DNA of 16,323 nucleotides from an uncultured Lacibacter sp. (GTDB taxonomy: Bacteria; Bacteroidota; Bacteroidia; Chitinophagales; Chitinophagaceae): contig NZ_CAMLGT010000051.1 of assembly GCF_946479605.1 (NCBI RefSeq), forward strand, positions 1 to 16,323, read 5' to 3'. The notes beneath the pieces are model-generated. The model was not told where the DNA came from. It did no database searches and saw only the letters and a list, made by a program, of their open reading frames with translations. Within the stretch, counting starts at the first letter, position 1; every line of letters begins with the position of its first letter. Below, in pieces: positions 6,513-14,037 of the stretch. The position numbers and the translations under genes were made by a program.

Positions 6513-8174
6513 TTATTTGGAATAATACGTGTCGTTATGGTATTTAAAACCGCTTACAGGATACGTTAACGGATCAGCTTCAAAAATATCAGGGTAGGCA
6601 TAATGCCAGAAACCCGATTCAGCAAAATAATAACGTCCATTGTGCTTTCTTACTCCCCACGATGCGTAAAACTCTCTGCCGTTTGGCCAGCTTGGATCAT
6701 CATAAATGCTGTACACCGTTCTTCCGTCTGCTCTAAACTCGGCATACAACCTGCTGTTAGGGCCGTTGCCTTTGTAGTTGTTTACTGTGTACTTGCCAAC
6801 AATGGATGCTTTGTACATGGCAGTGGAATCAAACTCCGGTTTGTAATAGCAGGCAATGTTTTGGGTGATTTCTTTGTTATCCAAAGTGCGTTTATACGCC
6901 ACTGTCAGATCAAAGTTAAATTCTGTAGTAGCACTGGAGCTGATCTTTACTTTTCTGCTGCTGCCATTTATTGAGCTGGTAAAGCTGATGCGGCTGTCGC
7001 TTACCGATTTTACAATGATGTTGCCTGCATCAATAGGCAACTGCATACTTGTTGGTGCCTGTTTGCCAATGTTGCCCGTGGCCGATGGATACGCCGCTTT
7101 CAGTTTGGTTGTTTTTTCTTTGGCTTTATTATACATGGCTTCCACTTCTTTGTCTTTGCTGATGAAGGTTTGCTCTCTGCTGAACGAAGAAGCTATATCC
7201 GGCTGTATTGTTTCATCGCCTGTTTTCAGATTGCGGAAGCCAACGGTCATGGTTACCGTTTTTTCACTGTTGTTGTAAAATTCAACAGCAGTGGTACGCT
7301 GCACAGTTGATCCGGTAATGGCTTCGGCCACACCATTCAGCTTACCCACTTCCTGTGCACGGCGGATAGCCGATTCACGTGAAATAACAAACGTGGTAAA
7401 GAGGCCAAGAAAAATCAGACCCGATACCGGGTTGGGTGCAAGTAAAAAAGCAATACCGCTTACAAGTAATGGTGGTATGGTGGCAATGCAAACTGTTTGT
7501 ACCGTTACATGCACTTTGGCTGCAGCTATAAGTCTGTCGCCCACATCAGATTGTACGCCTTCCACTTTTCCATAGTAACCTGCAGGTAAAGGCGTAAAAG
7601 ATGATTGTGCAGGGTCGGGCATGTTCCGCTCCAGCACATAGGCCAGTAATTCTTTATCAGCTGCTGAAAGCGATGCCATCTGTGTATCCCATTCTTCTTT
7701 TAACTGGTTGATGAGGGTAATACTTTCAGCTGATGGTTGAAAGTTGCTGCCTGCTACTACTTTGGTAATTGAATCGATACTGCTGTTACGTTTTGCCACA
7801 AAGTTGTTGATCACAGTTTGTGCATTGGTAACAGGTGTGTAGTTTCTTACGGTAATGGATAGTGTATTTGAGCGCTCAATGGCCGGTATAGATAAGCTTA
7901 CCGATCCCGGTGCCAGAACAGGCATAAGAAATACATAAGCTGAGTCGCCATGGGCATAACCTTTTGCACTGCTGCTGCCCAGTTGAATATTTACTTCGCT
8001 GAGTGTAATACGCTTGTTGAGTTTAACGATCAGTGCATCGCCCGGCAATGCGCTGCCTGAGTCGAGCGACAAGGTAACAGGTGAGGGTGCAGGCTCCGTA
8101 TTACCTTTATCTTTTTTATTACAGGCCACGGATAAAAGAACAAGCAAGGCTACGGTTAAAAGGTTAATTTTCAT
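6513..8174 (-). CDS. Large lipoprotein with internal hydrophobic segment, function unknown
   Basis: I start at the internal ATG (complement of 8172-8174), which gives 553 residues and a proper lipoprotein signal, MKINLLTVALLVLLSVAC with C18; the longer frame would bury this signal. Residues 31-110 look like an Ig-like/IPT-type beta domain (VTLSLDSGSALPGDALIVKL). Residues 225-265 are strongly hydrophobic with a central Pro-Asn turn (LLAPNPVSGLIFLG), unusual inside a lipoprotein. Residues 290-450 are beta-rich. The C-terminus (455-553) is rich in Tyr, Trp and Phe, with YSIYDDPSWPNGREFYASWG, and resembles small ligand-binding beta domains. I recognise no family. A TAnnTTTG box lies 32 bases upstream, and a strong terminator sits 20 bases past the stop. 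Confidence 0.78.
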   Translation of the reverse strand: MKINLLTVALLVLLSVACNKKDKGNTEPAPSPVTLSLDSGSALPGDALIVKLNKRITLSEVNIQLGSSSAKGYAHGDSAYVFLMPVLAPGSVSLSIPAIERSNTLSITVRNYTPVTNAQTVINNFVAKRNSSIDSITKVVAGSNFQPSAESITLINQLKEEWDTQMASLSAADKELLAYVLERNMPDPAQSSFTPLPAGYYGKVEGVQSDVGDRLIAAAKVHVTVQTVCIATIPPLLVSGIAFLLAPNPVSGLIFLGLFTTFVISRESAIRRAQEVGKLNGVAEAITGSTVQRTTAVEFYNNSEKTVTMTVGFRNLKTGDETIQPDIASSFSREQTFISKDKEVEAMYNKAKEKTTKLKAAYPSATGNIGKQAPTSMQLPIDAGNIIVKSVSDSRISFTSSINGSSRKVKISSSATTEFNFDLTVAYKRTLDNKEITQNIACYYKPEFDSTAMYKASIVGKYTVNNYKGNGPNSRLYAEFRADGRTVYSIYDDPSWPNGREFYASWGVRKHNGRYYFAESGFWHYAYPDIFEADPLTYPVSGFKYHNDTYYSK

Positions 8175-8205
8175 GCTTTTGGTTGTTGGTGAAAAAGACA
8201 ATGGA

Positions 8206-8213
8206 CAAAACTA
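8206..8213 (-). promoter_or_regulatory. Candidate -7 promoter box for the large lipoprotein
   Basis: On the minus strand this reads TAGTTTTG, an exact match to the Bacteroidota -7 consensus TAnnTTTG. It is placed so that transcription would begin about 25 bases before the ATG. I see no clear TTG at the matching -33 distance, so the call rests on one box. Confidence 0.45.
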
Positions 8214-8346
8214 ACGGTTATGCCGGCAGCAGTGCATACCTATTTTGGAGTAATTTTTATGTTTCTTACGAAGCTGATGGCTGTTACAGTTGTTTCACAT
8301 CTCTGCAAGAAATAAAAACCTTACTTTACAGCTTCAATATCGTATA

Positions 8347-8889
8347 ATGAAACAATTCCTTTTAATTGCAATCCTGTTTATTTCATTTTTCAGTTCAGCA
8401 CAAACAGCCAGTCAGGAAGTAAAATGGCTGAAACATAAAGACACAGCATATAATCTCAGCATACAGTACCCGTCTCACTGGCAACTGAAACCACCTTCAG
8501 GCAATTCCCGTTTTTTTGTTACCAGCTATCCTGAGTCCGACGAGGATAAATTCAGGGAAAATCTGAATTGTTTAATACCATCACCTGTTGAAGAAGGTAC
8601 TACTATTCAGCAAGCAGAAGAGGAAATTGTACAAACACTCTCTGCAATGATGTCGGAGTTTAAGATCGTTCAATCGGGTTATTCAAAATGGAACAATGTA
8701 AACTCGTATCAAATAGAATACACCTGTGTGTTCATTAGTGGCGATGTGAGGTATGATCTTCACATGCTGCAAAAAGCAGCCATCATTAACGGAAAGCTGT
8801 ATGTGCTCACTTATTCGGCCAAGAACGATTCTTATGAAAAATACATTGATATGATCCGGAAAATGATTGATTCGTTTAAGGTAGAGTAG
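8347..8889 (+). CDS. Secreted PsbP-related protein
   Basis: The 180-residue product begins with a signal peptide (MKQFLLIAILFISFFSSAQ) probably cleaved after residue 19. The frame is open upstream to 8290, but only ATG 8347 gives a proper signal. The mature part has the PsbP/DcrB-like pattern: YNLSIQYPSHWQLKPP at 36-51, a central alpha-beta region, and a closing helix ending MIDSFKV. Such small periplasmic proteins are common in Bacteroidota and have no agreed function; the similarity is to the fold, not to photosystem II activity. It stands alone, divergent from the large lipoprotein and followed by an inverted-repeat element. Confidence 0.75.
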   Translation: MKQFLLIAILFISFFSSAQTASQEVKWLKHKDTAYNLSIQYPSHWQLKPPSGNSRFFVTSYPESDEDKFRENLNCLIPSPVEEGTTIQQAEEEIVQTLSAMMSEFKIVQSGYSKWNNVNSYQIEYTCVFISGDVRYDLHMLQKAAIINGKLYVLTYSAKNDSYEKYIDMIRKMIDSFKVE

Positions 8890-8957
8890 CAAGAATCAAA
8901 AAAAGCAAAATCCAAAGTACAGAATCCAGGAAGCAAACTTCGAAACAAAGCAAATGA

Positions 8958-9052
8958 AACCTGACAGGTTAAGCCTTGTCTTAATGTCTGTTCAATACAT
9001 CGCATTTTGTCCTATAGCAATTAACCTGTCAGGTTGAAGAGCTTCAACCTGA
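8958..9052. repeat. Inverted-repeat element with AACCTGACAGGTT arms
   Basis: The left arm AACCTGACAGGTT (8958-8970) and right arm AACCTGTCAGGTT (9023-9035) are exact reverse complements, and each is itself a palindrome but for the central base. The spacer is 52 bases. The right arm merges into a second perfect hairpin, 11-bp arms at 9029-9039 and 9042-9052 with a 2-base centre. Layout and size repeat those of the elements at 341 and 3951, with a third arm sequence. It lies between the PsbP-related gene and the dehydrogenase gene. Confidence 0.75.
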
Positions 9053-9102
9053 AACAAGAAACCAAAAACAATAAACAATAAACAATAAACCACTTCTCCA
9101 TT

Positions 9103-9110
9103 TACCTTTG
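9103..9110 (+). promoter_or_regulatory. Candidate -7 promoter box for the dehydrogenase gene
   Basis: TACCTTTG matches TAnnTTTG exactly and lies 29 bases before the ATG at 9140. The matching upstream region is a short AATAAAC tandem without an obvious TTG, so the -33 element is missing or poor. Confidence 0.5.
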
Positions 9111-9139
9111 CAGCATATAATCATCAATCTAATAAGGAA

Positions 9140-10120
9140 ATGCGCATTGCAATAAATGGAATGGGACGTATCGGACGTATGTTGTTTCGTCGCCTCATAA
9201 ATGATCCTCAGTTTGAAATTGTGGCTGTAAATGATCTGATGGATGCAGCCAATCTTGCTTACTTATTAAAATACGATTCGTTGTACGGTGCCTGGCAGCA
9301 CGATGTGCAATACAGCAACGGTCATTTTTCAGTGGAAGGAAAACAGGTAGCTGCATTGCAGGAGGCGCAGGTCTCCAACATCAACTGGAACCAATATGCA
9401 GTAGATGTGGTGCTGGAGTGCAGTGGTGCTTATTCATCCAAAACAAAAGCAGAACAGCATCTTACTGCAGGTGCAAAAAAAGTGTTGCTCTCCACCACCG
9501 GCTCAACCGACATCCCATTACTTATCTATGGTCATAACCATACCAATCCCGCAGCAGACGATGCCATTGTTTCGCCCGGTGGTTGTATGACCAATTGCAG
9601 CACACATATTCTTTACCTGCTTAATTCCATTGGTATTGAATCGGCACAGCTGAATATTTTACATTCATACACATCACGCCAGGAGCTGGTTGATACTGCA
9701 CATAAACAATACCGCAGGGGCAGGGCAGCAGCGGAATCTATTATACCGGTGGAGATCGATCTGGCACAATCGCTGGAGCGTTTGCTGCCGTTGCAGGGAA
9801 AGATCGCCACCGTATCGGTACGTATACCTGTTACCAATGGGGCCATGGCCGATGTTACGGTGCAGATGAAAGAGGATATTACAAAAGAACAGATCAATAC
9901 CTTATTTAAGAAGGCAGCTGCAAACGAGTACAAAGGTATTTTACAATACACCGAAGATCCATTGGTATCGGCCGACATCAGGGGCAATACACATTCCTGC
10001 ATTATAGATGGATCACTTACATCAGTTGTGGGCCGCCAGTTAAAACTCATTGCCTGGTTCGATAATGAATATGGTTACACCAGCCGTATGATCGATTGGT
10101 TGCGTTACTGGAAAAAATAA
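9140..10120 (+). CDS. Divergent GAPDH-family dehydrogenase (Epd-like)
   Basis: The 326 residues keep the GAPDH fold: NAD-binding INGMGRIGR (5-13) and VAVNDL with D32, catalytic C149 in GGCMTNC and H175 in HSYTSRQ, RRGRAAAESIIP (192-203), and the C-terminal FDNEYGYTSRMIDW. It differs from glycolytic GAPDH at substrate-phosphate positions: the usual SCTTNC is GCMTNC (S148 to G, T150 to M), and the Thr-Gly pair after IIP is absent, replaced by VEIDLAQ. The stretch after IIPV, with GILQYTEDPLVSADI and the C-terminus, recalls erythrose-4-phosphate dehydrogenase (Epd). It may oxidise erythrose 4-phosphate for pyridoxal phosphate synthesis, or another phospho-aldehyde; the altered site makes plain glycolytic GAPDH less likely. 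uxuA follows after 114 bases. Confidence 0.85.
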   Translation: MRIAINGMGRIGRMLFRRLINDPQFEIVAVNDLMDAANLAYLLKYDSLYGAWQHDVQYSNGHFSVEGKQVAALQEAQVSNINWNQYAVDVVLECSGAYSSKTKAEQHLTAGAKKVLLSTTGSTDIPLLIYGHNHTNPAADDAIVSPGGCMTNCSTHILYLLNSIGIESAQLNILHSYTSRQELVDTAHKQYRRGRAAAESIIPVEIDLAQSLERLLPLQGKIATVSVRIPVTNGAMADVTVQMKEDITKEQINTLFKKAAANEYKGILQYTEDPLVSADIRGNTHSCIIDGSLTSVVGRQLKLIAWFDNEYGYTSRMIDWLRYWKK

Positions 10121-10178
10121 ACGAACGGTTGCTGTAAGTCATCGGTTTCGTTTATTCTTTACTGCTATATTGAAAGAG

Positions 10179-10211
10179 TTGATCATTTAACGCAGCGGTC
10201 AGTTAATTTTA
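10179..10211 (+). promoter_or_regulatory. Possible uxuA promoter
   Basis: A TTG (10179-10181) is followed 22 bases later by TAATTTTA (10204-10211), seven of eight positions of TAnnTTTG. A start point would fall about 15-20 bases before the uxuA ATG, a short leader. The imperfect box keeps this tentative; uxuA could also be read through from the dehydrogenase gene, since no terminator is visible between them. Confidence 0.35.
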
Positions 10212-10234
10212 CGCTCCTTAACCAAGCAAAAGAA

Positions 10235-11413
10235 ATGAATCAAAAAACTGCAGGGCTAATTGAAACCATGCGCTGGTATGGCCCTAACGATCCTGTATCA
10301 TTGAACGATATTGCACAAGCCGGTTGTTCCGGTGTGGTAACTGCATTGCATCATGTACCTAACGGCGAAGTGTGGACAATAAACGAAATAAAGAAACGTA
10401 TTGCTGAAGTGGAAGCGGCAGGTCTTACATGGGATGTGGTGGAAAGTGTGCCGGTGCACGAAGCTATCCGCAGGCAAACAGCAGGTTTTGAACAGTATAT
10501 TGAAAACTACAAACAATCGCTACGTAACCTTGGTGCATGTGGCGTAACTGTTGTTACGTATAATTTCATGCCGGTGCTCGACTGGACAAGAACTGATCTT
10601 TATTATACCATGCCCGATGGCAGCAAGGCATTGCGTTTTGAACGTGCTGCTTACATTGCGTTTGATGTGTTCATTCTCCAACGCAAAGGTGCAGCTGATG
10701 AATACACAAAAGAAGAATTGCAAAAAGCTGAGCAACGTTTGCAATCAATGACGGAAGAAGAAAAACAATCGCTCATCCGCACTATCATTGCAGGGTTACC
10801 CGGCAGTGAAGAAAGTTTTACTGTTGCCGATTTTGCCAATGCATTGTCAGCGTATGATGCCATTGATGCAAAGAAATTAAAACAACATCTCATTTATTTC
10901 CTTCAACAGGTAACACCTGCGGCTGAAGAAGCAGGTGTGCAGCTGGTTATTCACCCCGATGATCCTCCGCATCCCATCTTTGGTTTGCCACGTGTGGTAA
11001 GCACCGAAGCGGATATCAATGATCTGTTTACTGCTGTTCCTTCGCCTGCAAATGGTTTGTGCTTTTGCACAGGTAGTTTTGGTGTGCGTGCCGATAATGA
11101 TTTGCCCGGCATGGTAAAACGTTTGGGCAGCCGTATTCATTTCCTGCACTTGCGCAGCACACAACGCAATGCTGATGGTGATTTTTATGAAGCCAATCAC
11201 CTTGAGGGCGATGTGGATATGTATGGTGTTATGAAAGAAGTGGTGCAGCTGATGAAAAAAGAGAACCGTCGCATCGTTGTTCGTCCCGATCATGGTCACC
11301 AGATGCTGGATGATCTCAGCAAAAAAACAAATCCCGGTTACAGCGCCATTGGCCGCCTGCGTGGTTTAGCAGAGTTACGTGGACTTGAAATGGGTATCAG
11401 CAAATCTCTTTGA
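10235..11413 (+). CDS. uxuA: Mannonate dehydratase
   Basis: The 392-residue protein matches UxuA along its length: [19 protein letters not shown] (12-30), [15 protein letters not shown] (33-47), [14 protein letters not shown] (240-253), [10 protein letters not shown] (276-285), HFLHLRS (302-308), [12 protein letters not shown] and [11 protein letters not shown] (350-360). The metal ligands expected for this Mn/Fe enzyme are present as H240, C278, H305 and D352. UxuA dehydrates D-mannonate to 2-keto-3-deoxygluconate in glucuronate breakdown. Length is normal. Neither mannonate oxidoreductase (uxuB) nor uronate isomerase (uxaC) is in the window, so the pathway is completed elsewhere. Cytoplasmic. 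Confidence 0.96.
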   Translation: MNQKTAGLIETMRWYGPNDPVSLNDIAQAGCSGVVTALHHVPNGEVWTINEIKKRIAEVEAAGLTWDVVESVPVHEAIRRQTAGFEQYIENYKQSLRNLGACGVTVVTYNFMPVLDWTRTDLYYTMPDGSKALRFERAAYIAFDVFILQRKGAADEYTKEELQKAEQRLQSMTEEEKQSLIRTIIAGLPGSEESFTVADFANALSAYDAIDAKKLKQHLIYFLQQVTPAAEEAGVQLVIHPDDPPHPIFGLPRVVSTEADINDLFTAVPSPANGLCFCTGSFGVRADNDLPGMVKRLGSRIHFLHLRSTQRNADGDFYEANHLEGDVDMYGVMKEVVQLMKKENRRIVVRPDHGHQMLDDLSKKTNPGYSAIGRLRGLAELRGLEMGISKSL

Positions 11414-11483
11414 TCTTCTGCTGATGTTTCTTCCTTCTTTTATTTATGGCTTTCATAGGTATGCTTCTGTGGAATAAATGTTA

Positions 11484-11515
11484 TTTTGACATTTAAATAG
11501 TTTTGGTTTACTTTG
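11484..11515 (+). promoter_or_regulatory. Candidate galKT promoter
   Basis: TTTTGAC (11484-11490) and TACTTTG (11509-11515) are spaced like a Bacteroidota -33/-7 pair, although the -7 box has one base fewer than TAnnTTTG. It would give a long leader, about 140 bases, containing the two hairpins listed next. Confidence 0.4.
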
Positions 11516-11517
11516 TT

Positions 11518-11573
11518 ACCCCGAAAGGGTCATAATCAATAGTCGGCGGGTGCTTTCCAGTACTCGCCTTTTT
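11518..11573 (+). promoter_or_regulatory. galK leader: small hairpin plus terminator-like hairpin
   Basis: A short hairpin at 11518-11530 (ACCC/GGGT around CGAAA) is followed by a 9-bp stem, 11545-11553 against 11560-11568, with a six-base loop and two G-T pairs. TTTTT begins immediately after the stem. This has the form of an intrinsic terminator. It lies 132 bases after the uxuA stop and 90 bases before the galK start, downstream of the candidate promoter. It may simply end uxuA transcription, or it may act as an attenuator for galKT. No known riboswitch class is recognised. Confidence 0.5.
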
Positions 11574-11662
11574 CAAAATCCTTACAAAACAGTCTCCGGT
11601 TATGATTGAATGATTGCTTGTCATGCTTCATCAGTTCATCGGGTTGCCTGTATTAAACAGTT

Positions 11663-12814
11663 ATGAAAGAAAAAATAGCATCAGCGTTTCTTGAACAGTA
11701 CGGAGCGGCTCCATCAGTGATTGTACGTTCGCCCGGCAGAGTAAATATTATTGGTGAGCACACCGATTATAACGAAGGGTTTGTATTACCAGCTGCCATT
11801 GATAAAGCGGCATACATTGCTCTGTCATTGCGTAATGATGATGAAATTCATTTGCATGCGCTTGATCTGAATGAAACATTTTCAACAACAGTTCCTGCGT
11901 TAAAACCTGTAGGCGATATCAGCTGGCCCAATTATATTCTTGGCTCTGCAGCACAATTCATCAAGCGTGGTATCAGTATGCCCGGCTTTAATATTACACT
12001 CAGCAGCGATGTACCGATTGGTGCAGGCTTATCTTCTTCTGCAGCGGTGGAATGTGCCACCGTATTTGCATTGAACCATTTGCTGCAAACAAATATTGAT
12101 CGTGTAGCTATGGTGCTCATGGCCCAAAAGGCCGAGCATGAGTATGCAGGGGTGATGTGTGGTGTAATGGATCAGTTTGCATCTATGATGGGGAAGAAGG
12201 ATCATGTGATTAAACTCGATTGCCGTTCGCTGGAATATGAATATGTACCATTCAAACTGGATGGTATTAAAATTCTGTTGCTCAATACAAATGTGAAGCA
12301 TTCACTTGCATCATCGGAATACAATACAAGACGTAATGAATGTACACAGGCTGTTGAATGGATAAAATCACATCATGCAGAAGTAACTTCCCTTCGGCAC
12401 GCAACTACAGCAATGCTGGATGAATATGTGTTGCCGCAAAGCAAAACAATTGACGACCGCAGCAGGTTTGTGGTGGAAGAAATAGAACGCTTGCTCACTG
12501 GTTGTGAAGATCTGAAGAAGGGTGATCTTGCTTCGCTGGGTAAAAAGATGTTCAGTACACACGATGGGTTAAGCAAAATGTATGAAGTAAGTTGTAAAGA
12601 GCTTGATTTTTTGGTTGATTTTGTGCGAAACCGTCCGGAAGTAATTGGCGCAAGGATGATGGGCGGTGGCTTTGGTGGTTGCACCATTAATCTTGTAAGG
12701 GAAGAAGCCATTGATCAACTGGTTGCTGAAGTTAAACCTGCTTATGAAGCAGCCATGGGTTTAACGCTGGATCATTATGTTGCTTCTATTCAAAACGGAA
12801 CTGAAATTATATAA
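11663..12814 (+). CDS. galK: Galactokinase
   Basis: The 383 residues show all GHMP-kinase galactokinase signatures: RSPGRVNIIGEHTDYNEGF (22-40, galactose binding), the ATP-binding IGAGLSSSAA (119-128), catalytic aspartate D170 in CGVMDQFAS, and MGGGFGGC (333-340). It phosphorylates galactose at C1 with ATP, the first committed step of the Leloir pathway. Length is that of bacterial GalK. The next gene, galT, starts two bases after its stop codon, so the two form an operon. No galactose transporter, mutarotase or galE is present nearby. Cytoplasmic. Confidence 0.98.
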   Translation: MKEKIASAFLEQYGAAPSVIVRSPGRVNIIGEHTDYNEGFVLPAAIDKAAYIALSLRNDDEIHLHALDLNETFSTTVPALKPVGDISWPNYILGSAAQFIKRGISMPGFNITLSSDVPIGAGLSSSAAVECATVFALNHLLQTNIDRVAMVLMAQKAEHEYAGVMCGVMDQFASMMGKKDHVIKLDCRSLEYEYVPFKLDGIKILLLNTNVKHSLASSEYNTRRNECTQAVEWIKSHHAEVTSLRHATTAMLDEYVLPQSKTIDDRSRFVVEEIERLLTGCEDLKKGDLASLGKKMFSTHDGLSKMYEVSCKELDFLVDFVRNRPEVIGARMMGGGFGGCTINLVREEAIDQLVAEVKPAYEAAMGLTLDHYVASIQNGTEII

Positions 12815-12816
12815 TC

Positions 12817-13860
12817 ATGTTTGACAGTAAAGAACATTCACATACACGACTCAATATTCTCACAGGCGACTGGATACTTGTTTCACCGCATCGTATGAAA
12901 CGCCCCTGGCAGGGGAAGGTGGAAACAATACCTGCTGATAACAGACCATCATATGATGCCAGCTGTTATTTATGTCCCGGCAATAAACGTTCCGACGGCA
13001 GCATGAACCCTGTATATACAGATGTGTATGTTTTCACAAACGATTTTTCTGCCTTGTTACCTGTAACACCGGAAGGTGGTGAAAATGAACAGGGCCTATT
13101 GGTAAGCAACAGTGAAAGCGGCATTTGTAAAGTCATCTGTTTTTCACCTGATCATAGTCTCACACTTCCTGTCATGCAGGAGGAGGCCATTGTAAAAGTG
13201 ATTCAGTTATGGAAAGATGAGTTTAAAACACTTTCTGAAAATAAAAACATCAGGTACATACAGATATTTGAGAACAAAGGCGAGATCATGGGTTGCAGCA
13301 ACCCGCATCCGCATGGGCAAATATGGGCTTCTTCTTCCTTGCCATTGGAGTTAACAAAAGAAACCACGCAGCAGAAAAAGTATTATGAAGAACATGGAAA
13401 AAGTTTGCTGAGTGCATACCTGGATGTGGAGTTGCAAAAGCGTGAACGCATTGTTCTTGAAAACGAACATTTCGTGGCATTGGTTCCATACTGGGCTGTG
13501 TGGCCTTATGAAACCATGATCATCTGCAAACGTCATGTACAAACCATTGCGCAGTTTACTGCTGAAGAAGAAAAGGCGTTTGCATCTATCTTAAAACAAC
13601 TCACGACTAAGTACGATAACTTATTTAATAGTTCATTTCCTTACAGTGCCGGTATGCACCAGGCGCCTGTTAATGACGGGCAAGATCATACAGCCTGGCA
13701 TTGGCACATGCATTTTTATCCGCCATTGTTACGCAGTGCAACCGTAAAGAAATTTATGGTGGGGTATGAGATGCTGGCAAATCCACAGCGTGATATTACA
13801 GCCGAATCAGCCGCAGCAACATTGCAGCAACTATCAACTGTTCATTACAGCGGAAAGTAA
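12817..13860 (+). CDS. galT: Galactose-1-phosphate uridylyltransferase
   Basis: The 347 residues match class I GalT in length and motifs. CYLCPGN gives the Cys50/Cys53 zinc pair, with H113 and H164 the probable remaining ligands. The active-site NPHPHGQIW places the uridylylated His at 166, as in the E. coli enzyme. A second histidine group (WHWHMHFYPP) lies towards the C-terminus. The enzyme exchanges UMP between UDP-glucose and galactose 1-phosphate. It is translated directly after galK (gap of two bases) and is followed by a clear terminator, so galKT is a two-gene unit. Confidence 0.97.
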   Translation: MFDSKEHSHTRLNILTGDWILVSPHRMKRPWQGKVETIPADNRPSYDASCYLCPGNKRSDGSMNPVYTDVYVFTNDFSALLPVTPEGGENEQGLLVSNSESGICKVICFSPDHSLTLPVMQEEAIVKVIQLWKDEFKTLSENKNIRYIQIFENKGEIMGCSNPHPHGQIWASSSLPLELTKETTQQKKYYEEHGKSLLSAYLDVELQKRERIVLENEHFVALVPYWAVWPYETMIICKRHVQTIAQFTAEEEKAFASILKQLTTKYDNLFNSSFPYSAGMHQAPVNDGQDHTAWHWHMHFYPPLLRSATVKKFMVGYEMLANPQRDITAESAAATLQQLSTVHYSGK

Positions 13861-13888
13861 GTGTTGTTTCACCGGTTACAATTTGTTA

Positions 13889-13918
13889 ATAAGCAGCTTA
13901 TGGCTGCTTTTTTATTTT
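13889..13918 (+). terminator. Intrinsic terminator of galKT
   Basis: AAGCAGC (13891-13897) pairs perfectly with GCTGCTT (13903-13909) around TTATG, and the stem runs into a T-rich tail (TTTTATTTT). It lies 30 bases past the galT stop. Confidence 0.85.
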
Positions 13919-13963
13919 AATTAAACAAGTACAGGCTGAGTTTTTTAGCTTTAAGGAGAAATT

Positions 13964-14011
13964 ATGCAATCGTTTTCTCAACCCTTTTACGCAGGGATTG
14001 AATATATTTGA
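13964..14011 (+). CDS. Possible 15-codon leader ORF upstream of nagB
   Basis: An ATG at 13964 is preceded by AAGGAG (13953-13958), at a good five-base spacing and stronger than any ribosome site seen elsewhere in the window. It encodes MQSFSQPFYAGIEYI and stops at 14009-14011, 26 bases before the nagB fusion. It could be a regulatory leader peptide or chance. The candidate promoter box at 14003-14010 would start transcription after this ORF, so the two ideas compete. Confidence 0.25.
   Translation: MQSFSQPFYAGIEYI
14003..14010 (+). promoter_or_regulatory. Candidate -7 promoter box for the nagB fusion
   Basis: TATATTTG matches TAnnTTTG exactly and lies 27 bases before the ATG at 14038. No convincing TTG stands at the -33 distance. 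Confidence 0.45.
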
Positions 14012-14037
14012 GCTCTTAATTAAAAAATTTAGAAAGT

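Noticed and set aside
9067..9091. Short tandem AATAAAC repeat
   Set aside because: Only about three units of an AT-rich heptamer upstream of a promoter box; too short to call a functional array.
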